A DNA stretch of 64,000 nt from the NCBI RefSeq assembly GCF_001984175.1, contig NZ_MTQP01000063.1:1-64000 (forward strand), read 5' to 3'. Every line of letters begins with the position of its first letter. The first letter of the stretch is position 1. Positions 16,679-25,649 of the stretch are shown here, one piece after another. This DNA is from Saccharothrix sp. ALI-22-I (GTDB lineage: Bacteria; Actinomycetota; Actinomycetes; Mycobacteriales; Pseudonocardiaceae). The translations under genes and the position numbers were made by a program. The notes under the pieces are model-generated. The model ran no database searches and was not told the DNA's origin. It saw nothing but the letters and a program-made list of their open reading frames with translations.

Positions 16679-17710
16679 TCAGTTGTGGAAGATCCCCTCC
16701 TTGATCGAATCCCAGTTCTGGTCGACCAGGTACCCGACGCCGGCTGACACGGCCAGACTCGCGCCGAGGGCGAGCCAGCCCGGCGGCCCGGCTCCCAGCG
16801 CGGCCGTGGTCAGCGCGGCCGCCGCGAAACTGGCCGCACCACCGGCAACGGCCTTGTCGACCGGTGCGCCTCCGGCGATCGACAGGCCGACGCCGACCGC
16901 CGCGATTCCGCCGCCCGCGTACCCGAACGGCTTCAGCGCCTTCACCTCGGGCGCCTTGGACAGTGCCCGCTGGGTTGTTTTGAACATCTGCCCCGCGCCG
17001 ACCTTGCCGTGGAACAGGGTCGAGTTGTGGATCGCGCCCGCCAGTCCGAGGTGCCGAAGGCCGGGGCTCAGTGAAGTGTCGCCGGCGATGACCAGGGCGG
17101 CGTCGGCGAGCCGTTTGTTGGCCGCCGCGGAACGGCCTAGCGCGGCACCGCCGTCCACGAGCCCGAAAAGCCCCTTGACGATGCTCGCGGTCCTGGTGGT
17201 CTCGGTTGCTTTGAGGAAGTCGGCGAAGGTCGACGCGTCGCTGAGCGCTTGGTCCAGTGCTTCGCGTGCCGCCTGCTCGCGTTTACGGGCGGCGGAGACC
17301 TTCGCCGCCACGGTGTCGAACAGCGCGTCCATCGGCACGACCGGACCGCCGACGGGGGAGGGGCTGTTGATGGCGGTCGCCGTGAGCGTCAGGCCGCCGG
17401 ACCGGGCGACGGCGCGTGCGTCGGTGATCTCGGCCCGCACCGCGTCGTGCTCGTCGGCGAAGACCTCCAGGGCCAGCGCGATCCGGCCGGCGCGGTCGCC
17501 GAGGTCTTCGGCTCGGGTCCGGCCGCCACCGAGCGCGCTCCGGTAGTGGTCGCCCGAGTCGCCGCTCCACCCTGTCGCGGACTCGGTTCGTGCGCCCGAG
17601 GTGACATCCGCGGTGAAGTCTGCCGCTTCCCGTAGGCCGTGCAGCGCCTTGGCGGCGTCGCGGCATGCGGTCGCACGGCCGCTGAGGACTGTGGGGATCG
17701 TCTGCCTCAC
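16679..17710 (-). CDS. WXG100-type protein with glycine-rich hydrophobic C-terminus, candidate type VII substrate
   Basis: 343 residues, last gene of a three-gene leftward operon. GTG 17710 overlaps the preceding stop (GTGA) and has GGAG upstream. Residues 1-100 are helical with a WSG motif in TESATGWSGDSGDHYRSAL, as in WXG100/LXG substrates. The middle is alanine-rich and helical. The last ~80 residues are hydrophobic and glycine-rich (GGGIAAVGVGLSIAGGAPV, AALTTAALGAGPPGWLALG), ending in a short soluble tail. That end resembles glycine-zipper segments of membrane-permeabilising toxins, but the same pattern occurs in non-toxic actinobacterial proteins. No secretion ATPase genes are in the window. 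Confidence 0.75.
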   Translation of the reverse strand: MRQTIPTVLSGRATACRDAAKALHGLREAADFTADVTSGARTESATGWSGDSGDHYRSALGGGRTRAEDLGDRAGRIALALEVFADEHDAVRAEITDARAVARSGGLTLTATAINSPSPVGGPVVPMDALFDTVAAKVSAARKREQAAREALDQALSDASTFADFLKATETTRTASIVKGLFGLVDGGAALGRSAAANKRLADAALVIAGDTSLSPGLRHLGLAGAIHNSTLFHGKVGAGQMFKTTQRALSKAPEVKALKPFGYAGGGIAAVGVGLSIAGGAPVDKAVAGGAASFAAAALTTAALGAGPPGWLALGASLAVSAGVGYLVDQNWDSIKEGIFHN

Positions 17711-18003
17711 CGGTCGTCTCCGATCGTCCACAGGTGGCGGGCGTGGTGATCGTCGACATCCAGGTAGTCCCGCACGGCGGCGTCGACGTTGGCCTGCACG
17801 GCGTGCAGGTGGTCGGCGACCAGACCGCCCTCGGTGACCAACCCGGCCAGAACCCGCTCCAGCTTGCGGTCGACGGGGCCGCCGCTGTCCACGGTGACGG
17901 GCACGGCCGCCAGTGCTTCGTCCACGTCGTCCCGCGCGGTGCGGATGCGTTCCGCCCAGTACCCGAGCGACCCCGGGTCGACGGAGAACCCGTTGCCCGT
18001 CAC
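17707..18003 (-). CDS. Small ESX/WXG100-like helical protein
   Basis: A 98-residue helical protein (FSVDPGSLGYWAERIRTARDD, HLHAVQANVDAAVRDYLDVDD) of the size and amphipathic character of type VII secretion partners, although it lacks an exact W-x-G. The GTG start at 18003 overlaps the upstream gene's stop, and its own stop overlaps the next gene, so all three are translationally coupled. A chaperone or partner role for the large WXG protein is inferred from position. Confidence 0.75.
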   Translation of the reverse strand: MTGNGFSVDPGSLGYWAERIRTARDDVDEALAAVPVTVDSGGPVDRKLERVLAGLVTEGGLVADHLHAVQANVDAAVRDYLDVDDHHARHLWTIGDDR

Positions 18004-18350
18004 GGTTGTGCCTCCCGGACGTGGCGCAACCGTTCGGGCAACGCCGCGTCCCAGATCACGACGTCCACCGAAGCCGACACGGCGAGGGTGTCGACGTCCG
18101 CCGGGGTGATCGCCGCCCACGGTTGGAGCTCTCCGCAGCCGCGCACGAGGTTGGCCAGCGTGCTGTACGCGAACATCGCGAGCCGGTCGTCGTCGAGCAG
18201 ACGCAACTCGACGTTGAGCTGGGAGTCGTACCGGACCGAGTCGATCGGTAGGAGGACGAGGCCGGGCTCGTCCGCGACCAGGTGACCCGGAGGCCGGCCG
18301 CCGAGGACCGGCGGTGTACCGCGAGGCACGTCGAAGAGGTTGTCGTCCAT
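18000..18350 (-). CDS. SAV_915-family protein
   Basis: A 116-residue protein with the pattern LRLLDDDRLAMFAYSTLANLV then GCGELQPWAAI and VDVVIWDAALPE, which I recognise as the SAV_915 family, frequent near actinobacterial WXG proteins and of unknown function (SseB-like fold suspected). The ATG at 18350 is preceded by GAGGAAG. It is the first gene of the three-gene WXG operon. Confidence 0.8.
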   Translation of the reverse strand: MDDNLFDVPRGTPPVLGGRPPGHLVADEPGLVLLPIDSVRYDSQLNVELRLLDDDRLAMFAYSTLANLVRGCGELQPWAAITPADVDTLAVSASVDVVIWDAALPERLRHVREAQP

Positions 18351-18469
18351 GGTGCGATCGCTTCCTCGAAGGGTGACGCATGGCGCGTCGGGCTGACAAC
18401 ACCACACTGTCGACATCGGGATTCGCGGTCACAGCAATTGGACAGGATTGGACAACAGCGGGCCGGGCT

Positions 18470-21145
18470 TCAGCTTCCGGCGCCGTCCCGCAGCCGGGCC
18501 GCCTCGGGAACCCCGAGGCGGGTGTAGATCGCCAACGCCTGATGCCACAGGTCACGAGCTGTGTCGTCGTGACCTCTCATCTTCGCGGCGGCGCTCAGCC
18601 CCGTCAGCGCTCGGGCGTTCTCGAAGGGATTGCCGGTCGTGTCGGTCAGCTCCAGGGACCGGGAGAAGGTCCGGTCGGCTTCGAGGTGGTCGCCCGAGGC
18701 GACCAGCGTCTCCCCGAGATCGTTGAGCGCTTCGGTCAGGAGATCCAGGTCGTCGAGGGCCATCGCGATGTCCAGCGCCGCCTGGTGGCTGCGACGGGCG
18801 GCGGTCGGGTCCCCGGACAGGCGCTCGATCGTGCCGATGTCCCCCAACGCCCTGGCCTCGCCGTCGCGGTCCTTCACCCCGACCGCGAGCTTCAACGCAC
18901 GCTCGCTGTGCGCGGTGGCTTCGCGGTACCGGCCCATCAGAGGCAGGAGCGAGCCGAGGTTGAGCAGGGCTGCTGTGGTGCCGGCGACGTCGATGGGATC
19001 GCTGCTGACGGCGAGCGCTTCCTCGAAGTGGGCCAGGGCCGTCGGGTAGTCGCCGAGCTGCTGGCTGATGATGCCGATGTTGGACCCGACCTTGGCGGCG
19101 TTGGCCCGGTTGCCGAGCGCCGTCGACAGGGCGTGGGCCCGGTTGTAGTGGACGAGCGCGTCCTGGTACCTGCCGAGTTGGTGGGCCAACATGCCGAGGC
19201 TGTTCTCGGCGGAGGCCTCCGCTTCCCGGTCTCCCAGGCGACGGGCGAGGTCGGCTCCTGCCGCCAGCAGCTCACCCGCTTCGTCCGCGCGGCCGGATTC
19301 CGACAGGGAGCTCCCGGTCCTGATCAGCGCGAGCGCGTACATGGCCTCGTCGCCGATCCGGTGGGCGATGGTCGACGCCTCTTCGTAGTGGTGGCGCGCG
19401 CGCTCGAACGAACCCCAGCGCTCGTGCACCACGCCCAGGTTGAGGTGGGCGGTGCCCTCGGCCTTCCGGTCCGTGCCGCGGCGAGCCGCGCTCAGCTCTT
19501 GGACGTGGACGAACAACCAGTCGTCGTAGTACCCGGCGTCCCTGAGGTAGCGGGACACCGTGTTCGCCAGGCGCGCCGCTCGTTCGGGTTGGCCGTGCTC
19601 GGCGGCCCACTCGACCGCGGCGACGAGGTTGGGCCGTTCAGCCGTGAGCCACCGGCCGGCGGACTCGGCGTCCGCGCAGTGGGGTACGGGCAGTAGGGGT
19701 TCGGGCAGCCGGGCGCGCTGGTCGGGACCGAACTGCCAGGTCGCCGCCCAGGCGGTGGCCTGGAGATCGTCCAGCCACCTCGTCAACGCCTCGTCGCGTC
19801 CGGTGGGCGGCTCGTCGACCGCGGCCATTCGCCGGGCGTGCGCGCGAACGAGGTCGTGCAGGCCGTACCGGCCCGGGGCCTTGGGCTGGAGCAGGTGAGC
19901 GCGTTCGAGTTCGCGCAGCGAGGCGAGGGCGGAGGCGTGATCCACGTCGGCGAGCACGGCCGCGGTGTCGGCGGTGATGTCGCGAGCGGGGCAGATCGCC
20001 AACAGCCGCAGCACCCGCCTGTGGGGCTCCGCCAGGCGTTTGTACGACAAGCTCAACGCTCCACCCGTGTCTCCGTGCAGCACGAGGTCTTCGAGGGCGC
20101 GCCGGTGGTCGGCCAGCGCCCACTCCGGGCGGTCTCGGATGTGGCCCGCGATAGCGGCCAGCGCCTGCGGCAGATGACCGCACTTCTCCGCGATCAGCCG
20201 CAACTCCGCCGGGTCCGCCCCGGTCGGTTCGACCCGTGAGATATCGGTGATCAGGGCCAGCGAGTCCGCGTCGTCCAGTACCTCCACCGCCATGCGTTCG
20301 ACGGAGGACGGCAGGCCCGGCAACCGGACCCGGCTGGTGATCAACACGAGGACCGGGGCGTCTCTCGGGAGGAGGTGGCGGACCTGATCCTCGTCACCGA
20401 CGTTGTCGAGCAGCAGGACCCTGGCCTTCTCGGCGAGCAGGTTGCGGTAGATGCGGACGCGGTGCGCGAGGTCCCGGGGCAGCTCGCCTTTGTAGCCCAG
20501 GGCGCGAACAAGCCCCGTGAGGACCGCTTCCGGGTCGGCGGGCGGGAGTTCGTCGGAGGAGAAACCCCTGAGGTCGGTGTAGAGTTCGAGCCCGCCGGAC
20601 CGCACCTGGTCGCGGAGCTGCGCGGCCGCCCGGACGGCCAGACTGGTCTTCCCGACGCCCGCCATGCCTTCCAGCGCGATCACCACGCCATCGGGCCCGA
20701 CGTTGCCGCCGAGGTCCACGATGTGCGCGAGTTCCCGGTCGCGACCGGTGAACTCGGTGAGGTCGACGGGCAACCGCTTCTCGACGTTCACCCCGCTGCG
20801 GCCGCGCCCGAAGACCACCTGCCACGCCTCTGCCCACCGCTCGGCGTGCTGCCGAGTGACACCCAGGGCGCGCACGGTGTCGAGCACGAGGTCGAGCTTT
20901 ACCTTCGACCGTTTCACGTCCGGGTTGAAGAGATTTCCGATGGTCTGATGGGGGACCCGGGGAGGAGGAGGGTTGTTCCCGGCGCGCGATCGCCGAAGGC
21001 GGTCGACCTCCAGCGCCAGGGGCCGCAATGTCGGCGATCCAGCCCATTCGCGAGTCGCGCGAAGACAGTCGAGGAACTCGTCGATCGTCCGGACCGCACG
21101 CGGATCGGGAGGTTGTCCGCGGTCGCCCGTGTCGGAAGAGATCAC
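18470..21145 (-). CDS. NB-ARC/TPR regulator
   Basis: A large STAND regulator of about 891 residues. An N-terminal DNA-binding-like segment (VRTIDEFLDCLRATREWAG, then HQTIGNLFNPDVKRSKVKLD) precedes an NB-ARC ATPase (Walker A ALEGMAGVGKTSLAVRA; Walker B ARVLLLDNVGDE; LITSRVRLPG). The C-terminal half is a run of TPR repeats (for example ALVHYNRAHALSTALGNRAN and ALAHFEEALAVSSDPIDVAG). The start is uncertain: GTG 21145 gives VISSDTGDRG; an upstream in-frame GTG at 21232 would add 29 low-complexity residues. It faces the gene at 21355 divergently. Targets are unknown. Confidence 0.85.
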   Translation of the reverse strand: MISSDTGDRGQPPDPRAVRTIDEFLDCLRATREWAGSPTLRPLALEVDRLRRSRAGNNPPPPRVPHQTIGNLFNPDVKRSKVKLDLVLDTVRALGVTRQHAERWAEAWQVVFGRGRSGVNVEKRLPVDLTEFTGRDRELAHIVDLGGNVGPDGVVIALEGMAGVGKTSLAVRAAAQLRDQVRSGGLELYTDLRGFSSDELPPADPEAVLTGLVRALGYKGELPRDLAHRVRIYRNLLAEKARVLLLDNVGDEDQVRHLLPRDAPVLVLITSRVRLPGLPSSVERMAVEVLDDADSLALITDISRVEPTGADPAELRLIAEKCGHLPQALAAIAGHIRDRPEWALADHRRALEDLVLHGDTGGALSLSYKRLAEPHRRVLRLLAICPARDITADTAAVLADVDHASALASLRELERAHLLQPKAPGRYGLHDLVRAHARRMAAVDEPPTGRDEALTRWLDDLQATAWAATWQFGPDQRARLPEPLLPVPHCADAESAGRWLTAERPNLVAAVEWAAEHGQPERAARLANTVSRYLRDAGYYDDWLFVHVQELSAARRGTDRKAEGTAHLNLGVVHERWGSFERARHHYEEASTIAHRIGDEAMYALALIRTGSSLSESGRADEAGELLAAGADLARRLGDREAEASAENSLGMLAHQLGRYQDALVHYNRAHALSTALGNRANAAKVGSNIGIISQQLGDYPTALAHFEEALAVSSDPIDVAGTTAALLNLGSLLPLMGRYREATAHSERALKLAVGVKDRDGEARALGDIGTIERLSGDPTAARRSHQAALDIAMALDDLDLLTEALNDLGETLVASGDHLEADRTFSRSLELTDTTGNPFENARALTGLSAAAKMRGHDDTARDLWHQALAIYTRLGVPEAARLRDGAGS

Positions 21146-21354
21146 GTGATGTCCGTTCGCTCCATGCGATGACGAGCTCGTCAGTCTAGACACGTCGAAC
21201 ACCGGGTAAGCAGATCCGTCGCGCTGTATCACCTGCTGCGCCGCGTCGCGTACACCACCCCGCGACCGCGCGTCCGAGCCGGCCCGGCACCCTTGCCCCG
21301 ACCCTGTTAGTTTCCGTGCGGGGGTTCCACACGCCCACTATCGAGGATCGACAC

Positions 21355-22221
21355 GTGACACTGCCCCATGGGTCCGACGACGACCAAGCCGCCGACCGCT
21401 ACATCAACGCCGCGCTGCGCAGCCGCGACGCCGAGGCCTGGCGGCTGCTGGCCTCCGACGCCTACGTCGAGCAGACCGACCGGGTGCTGCGGGCGATGCT
21501 CGACCGGATCGCGGTAGCGCGTGCGCACCGCACGGCCGAGCGCGCCACCGCGCGTGTGCGGGCGCAAGCCGGGGAGATCACCCAGGCCGAGTACCAGCGC
21601 GACGCGGCCGAGGACGCCACCCGGGCCACGAAGACCGCCCATTTCGAGACGTTGGTGCGCGAGCACCACCGGCTGATCGCGCCCGCGGCGCGCCGGCTGC
21701 GCGGCGACGACGTCCGCGACGAGCTGACGGACCTGGTGCTCGCCCTGGGGTCCGCCATCGACGCCCACCGGGCCGCCACGCTCGTCGACGGGAGCGAGCC
21801 CACCGCGGCCGACCGGGCGTTGTGGGCGCGGCTGACCACGCTGGACGTGCCGGGAATCGCCGACGGCGAGGAACGCACGTCGTTGGAGGAGCTGGTCAAG
21901 CGCCACGGAGCGCGGCAGGACGACCTCGGCCGCGTGCTGGCCGGGATCATCCTGGACGTGGCCGGCGACGCGACCTCGGTCCCGCGCGCCGCGCTGCTGA
22001 CCGCGTGGAAGAAGGCGATCACGCCGACCGTGGCCACCGAGCAGAAGACCGAGTTCGCGGCCAAGGGCAAGGGCTCGCTGGTGACCGAGAAGCTCCGCAA
22101 GACGATGGGCCACCTGGAACGCAAGGGCCTGGTCAAACGCTCCGGCCCGCAGGACGGGCAGCGACTCGACGTGCTCGACCGTCCAGGCCTGGAGGAACTG
22201 GCAGGTGGGCAGGCGCCGTAA
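21355..22221 (+). CDS. Uncharacterised protein with C-terminal winged-helix-like segment
   Basis: A 288-residue, highly charged, largely helical protein that I do not recognise. GTG 21355 was chosen for its GAGG eight bases upstream. The C-terminus (KGSLVTEKLRKTMGHLERKG, LVKRSGPQDGQRLDVLDRPG) reads like the recognition part of a MarR/winged-helix DNA-binding domain. The first ~200 residues, rich in Ala, Arg, Asp and Glu (for example IAVARAHRTAERATARVRA), probably form helical bundles. It is divergent from the NB-ARC regulator, which might be a functional partner. Confidence 0.7.
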   Translation: MTLPHGSDDDQAADRYINAALRSRDAEAWRLLASDAYVEQTDRVLRAMLDRIAVARAHRTAERATARVRAQAGEITQAEYQRDAAEDATRATKTAHFETLVREHHRLIAPAARRLRGDDVRDELTDLVLALGSAIDAHRAATLVDGSEPTAADRALWARLTTLDVPGIADGEERTSLEELVKRHGARQDDLGRVLAGIILDVAGDATSVPRAALLTAWKKAITPTVATEQKTEFAAKGKGSLVTEKLRKTMGHLERKGLVKRSGPQDGQRLDVLDRPGLEELAGGQAP

Positions 22222-22249
22222 GCACCGGACACACGCCTGCCCACCTGCC
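22200..22249. terminator. 16-bp inverted repeat at the gene end
   Basis: 22200-22215 (GGCAGGTGGGCAGGCG, as read from the last base of the preceding block) pairs with 22234-22249 around an 18-base loop. The left arm encodes the last codons and the loop contains the region just past the stop. It functions plausibly as a terminator between converging genes, and the right arm lies exactly where the TetR remnant breaks off. Confidence 0.7.
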
Positions 22250-22382
22250 TGGCGACCGCGTTGATGGTGACCGCGGCCGGTCCCTGTTCGACCAGGAGCT
22301 TGCGCACAGCCGCGTGAATCTCTGCCAGGGCGGTCTGGCGCTGCCTCTCCCGCCTGCTGCTGATCTGCGCGGACATCCCCAT
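22245..22382 (-). pseudogene. TetR-family regulator remnant (N-terminus only)
   Basis: Leftward, about 44 residues (SAQISSRRERQRQTALAEIH, LLVEQGPAAVTINAVARQ) match the start of a TetR-type helix-turn-helix. The recognition helix and the entire ligand domain are missing: the similarity ends at the inverted repeat arm at 22234-22249. It is therefore a truncated relic. Confidence 0.65.
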
Positions 22383-22440
22383 CCGTCTGTCGCTCCAGCT
22401 GCTGCCGTTGCCGCCCACGCCTACCACGTGGTCGCTCGAC

Positions 22441-23348
22441 CTACTGCCCGCCTTGGTGGATTGCTTCGAGCCGAGCCAGGTCGTCGGGCGCGAGTCGCAG
22501 TGTTCCGGCGGCGATGTTGTCGGCGAGGTGGTCGAGGTCGCCTGTGCCCGGAATGACCAGCACGTGCGGTCCGCGTTGCAGAGCCCATCCCAGGCGGACC
22601 TGCGCCGGCGTGGCTTGGCGCGCGCGGGCGATCGCGAGCACCTCGCCGTGCTCGGCGCCGCCGAGGCCGGACTCGCGCCCGGCTCCGGCGATGGCGAAGT
22701 ACGGCACGAACGCCACTCCCTGCTCGCCGCAGGCGCGCAGGAGTCGGTCCTGCTGGGGGCGGTGGCCGAGGCCGTAGGAGTTCTGCACGCACACCACCGG
22801 CGCGATCGACTGGGCTTGGGCCAGGTGCTCCGGGCGGATGTTGGACACGCCGAGGTGGCGGATCAGACCGGCGTCGCGCAGCTCGGCCAGCGCGCCGAAG
22901 TGGTCGGCGATCGAGTCCGGCCCGGACAGGCGCGGGTTCACCAGGTCCAGGTGGTCGCGGCCGAGCTGGCGCAGGTTCTCCTCGACCTGGCCGCGCAGCT
23001 GATCGGGTGTGGCCTCGGGCAGCCACTCACCGGACGCGGCCCGGCGCGGACCGACCTTGGTGGCGATGACCAGGTCGTCCGTGTACGGCGACAGCGCGGT
23101 GTTGATCAGCTCGTTGGCCGATCGCAGCGAGGAGAAGTAGAACGCGGCGGTGTCGATGTGGTTGACGCCCAGTCCACCGCGCGGCGCAGCACCTTGATCG
23201 CCTGGTCACGGTCGCCCGGCGTGGCCTCCGGCGCGAACGCCGTGCCGCGCTGGGGCAAGCGCATCGCGCCGAACCCGACCCGGTTGACCGTCAGATCCCC
23301 CAGCACCCAGGTTCCCGCAGCCGCCGCGCCGATCGCCCCAGAAGCCAT
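22441..23348 (-). pseudogene. Aldo/keto reductase disrupted by a single-base frameshift
   Basis: The N-terminal part from ATG 23348 (TVNRVGFGAMRLPQRG, AIKVLRRAVDW) and the remaining ~240 residues (NHIDTAAFYFSS, DDLVIATKVG, GLIRHLGVSNI, HVLVIPGTGDLDHLADNIAA) are in different frames. A run of three C's at 23168-23170 (GGG on the coding strand) would restore the expected DWGVNHIDTA if it had four, so a one-base deletion, or a sequencing error, explains the break. The enzyme would have been an NADPH-dependent carbonyl reductase. Confidence 0.8.
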
Positions 23349-23592
23349 GACCGGAGTCTGCCACGCGTTGATCGCGAATCCTGCGTCCCGTTGTGCGCGG
23401 CGTCTAATCGAGGACGGCGACCGGGTGAGCCTGGCCGCCGTCGCCGAGGCCGCGGGAGCCTCCGAGGCGCTGGTCCACCGCTACTTCGCCACGAAGAGCG
23501 GGTTGCACGCGGAGGTCGTCCGCAGCGCCGTGGACGCGCTCGGCGCACTGGACGGCGCCCTGCGCGCCGCGGAGAGTCGGACGCCTGCCTGA
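23347..23592 (+). pseudogene. TetR-family helix-turn-helix fragment
   Basis: Rightward, 81 codons contain a good TetR helix-turn-helix (RVSLAAVAEAAGASEALVHR, YFATKSGLHAEVV) but end soon after helix 4, with no ligand-binding domain. The first ~20 codons do not look like TetR. A GTG at 23426 preceded by GAGG would give a shorter 55-residue version. It is probably a truncated former divergent regulator of the broken aldo/keto reductase. Confidence 0.6.
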
Positions 23593-23690
23593 TCACGTCG
23601 ATCAGAACGGTCGTCTTCGACGGCCTTCGGCCCGGCGCCGGTGAACTCTCGCTGCGGCCCGCGAGCTGACCGTTCGACACGTGGCGGGCC

Positions 23691-24623
23691 TCATCCAGCG
23701 CGCCACTGCGCCGGTTCCGCGTTCCGGTGATCACTGGGCCGTGTGCCGCGCAGCCGCTTGAACGCCACGCTCAGCGCGAAGGCGTTGGCGTAGCCCACCT
23801 TCCGCGCGATCGTGCCCACCGTGTGGTCGGTCTCCCGCAACAGGTCCGCGGCCAACGCGATCCGCCAGCTCGTGAGGTAGGCCATCGGAGGTTCGCCGAC
23901 CAGGGCGGTGAACCGCCGGGCGAGCGCGGCCCGCGACACCCCTACCTTGTTCGCCAGGTCCGCCACCGTCCACGGGTGGACGGGTGTGTCGTGCAGCAGC
24001 CGCAGCGCGGGGCCCACTACCGGGTCGTCCAGCGCACGGCACCAGGCCGGGGCGTTGGTGCCCGGCTCGTCGAACCAGCTGCGCAGCGCGGAGACCAGCA
24101 TCAGGTCCAGCAGCCGGTCCAGGACCATCTGCTGTCCCGGTCGGTCTCTGGCGATCTCCTCGGCCACCATCTCCACCGAAGAGGAGGGGCTGTCCTCGGC
24201 CGGCACCACCAGCACGGCGGGCAGGGCGTGCAGCAGCCGTTCGCTGAGTTCTCCCCGACGCTCGAAAGCCCCGCTGAGGAGCACGGCGGCCCCGTCGGCG
24301 GGCGTTCCGCAGGTCCGGGCGGGCTCGATGCTGTCGGCCCCTGGGCAGTAGTCGGCGCTGGTCACCACCAGCGAGGGCGTGGTCGCGGGGTCATCGGCCA
24401 CCGTGTAGGGCACGTCGCCGCGGACGACGGCGATGTCGCCGACGCCGATGAGCACTGGTTCGTGCTGGTCGGGAACGACCCAGGCATGGCCGCGCAGCAT
24501 CGTGGCCAGCGTCAGCGGGGCGCCACTGGCCATCCGCAGGGCCCAGGGCGGTCGCATGATCGTCTGCCGGAAGACGGCGGCGCGCGCCCGTACGTCCGCC
24601 AACAGGTCCGACACGGCGTCCAT
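23691..24623 (-). CDS. AraC-family transcriptional regulator
   Basis: A 310-residue regulator with an N-terminal cupin-like sensing domain (about 20-200; PLTLATMLRGHAWVVPD, IGVGDIAVVRGDVPYTV) and a C-terminal double helix-turn-helix (about 215-305; WTVADLANKVGVSRAALARR, VGTIARKVGYANAFALSVAF). It is divergent from the NmrA-like oxidoreductase gene with an 80-bp gap. Regulators of this group, with cupin_6 domains, commonly control an adjacent oxidoreductase gene, so the neighbour is the likely target. Confidence 0.92.
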   Translation of the reverse strand: MDAVSDLLADVRARAAVFRQTIMRPPWALRMASGAPLTLATMLRGHAWVVPDQHEPVLIGVGDIAVVRGDVPYTVADDPATTPSLVVTSADYCPGADSIEPARTCGTPADGAAVLLSGAFERRGELSERLLHALPAVLVVPAEDSPSSSVEMVAEEIARDRPGQQMVLDRLLDLMLVSALRSWFDEPGTNAPAWCRALDDPVVGPALRLLHDTPVHPWTVADLANKVGVSRAALARRFTALVGEPPMAYLTSWRIALAADLLRETDHTVGTIARKVGYANAFALSVAFKRLRGTRPSDHRNAEPAQWRAG

Positions 24624-24704
24624 GTCCTCAGCGTAGACGCCTGGACATCAAATGGAGCTTCCTGGCCATGGATCGTCTCGGTGCCGGCCGGTTGACTTCG
24701 GGTC

Positions 24705-25550
24705 ATGTCCGAACATCCGATTCTTGTCACCGGCGCGACCGGTAAGTCCGGCCGCCGGGTCGTCAGCCGACTGCGGGCCAAGGGGCTGCCGGTTCGCGCG
24801 GCGGCCCGCAACGGCGAGCACATCTTCGACTGGACCGATCGCGGCACCTGGGATGCCGCTCTGGAGGGCGTGCGGTCGGTCTACATCGTGCAACTGGACG
24901 GCACGAAGCTCGTCCGCCCGTTCATCGAGCGGGCGGTGCAGCACGGCGTGCGGCGGATCGTGCTGGCCTCGGGGCGCGGGATCGACGATCCGGACTACGC
25001 GAAGGACAGCAGCGGTGTCCTGGAGGGCATCGTCGACAGCGAGGCCGCCGTGCGGGAGAGTGGTCTGGAGTGGACGATCAGCAGGCCGGGCTGGTTCGCG
25101 CAGAACTTCAGCGAGGGCTTCTTCGCCGATGCCATCCGCGCCGGTGAGCTGCGACTGCCCGCCGGCGACGGGGCGGCGAGCTTCGTCGATGCCGAGGACA
25201 TCGCCGCGGTGGTGGTCGCCGCGCTGACCGAAGACCAGCACGTGGGCCGGATCTACGAGCTGTCCGGACCCCGGGCGGTGACGTTGACCGAGGCGGTCGC
25301 CACGATCTCCGAGGCCACCGGCCGCGAAATCCGCTACGTGCCGCTCTCCGTCGAGGACTACGTCGCGGAACTCGTCCGGCAGGGATTGCCGCCCGCGGAC
25401 GCCGAAGTCTTCGCGGACGTCATCGAGCCACTCCGGGAGGGTAGGGATGAGCACGTCTCCGACGGCGTGCAGCGTGCCCTTGGTCGCCCGCCGCGGACCT
25501 TCGCCGAATTCACCAAGTCCACAGCCGCCGCAGGCGGTTGGTCGGCCTGA
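24705..25550 (+). CDS. NmrA-like NAD(P)-binding protein
   Basis: A 281-residue atypical short-chain dehydrogenase. The ILVTGATGKSGRRVV dinucleotide motif opens the protein; HGVRRIVLASGRG, WTISRPGWFAQNFSEGF and FVDAEDIAAVVVAALTED follow. Family members are NADPH-binding redox sensors or NAD(P)H:quinone/azo-type oxidoreductases. There is no YxxxK catalytic pair, which is normal for NmrA-type proteins. It is divergent from the AraC-type regulator. Confidence 0.88.
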   Translation: MSEHPILVTGATGKSGRRVVSRLRAKGLPVRAAARNGEHIFDWTDRGTWDAALEGVRSVYIVQLDGTKLVRPFIERAVQHGVRRIVLASGRGIDDPDYAKDSSGVLEGIVDSEAAVRESGLEWTISRPGWFAQNFSEGFFADAIRAGELRLPAGDGAASFVDAEDIAAVVVAALTEDQHVGRIYELSGPRAVTLTEAVATISEATGREIRYVPLSVEDYVAELVRQGLPPADAEVFADVIEPLREGRDEHVSDGVQRALGRPPRTFAEFTKSTAAAGGWSA

Positions 25551-25649
25551 CCGGCTTACCGAAACCCGGTGCGACCGGCCAACACCGGCAGTCGCCACCG
25601 GAGCATCTCGCCGCAGTTGATCGCGCAGAATGAAACATAGCGGGGCGGT

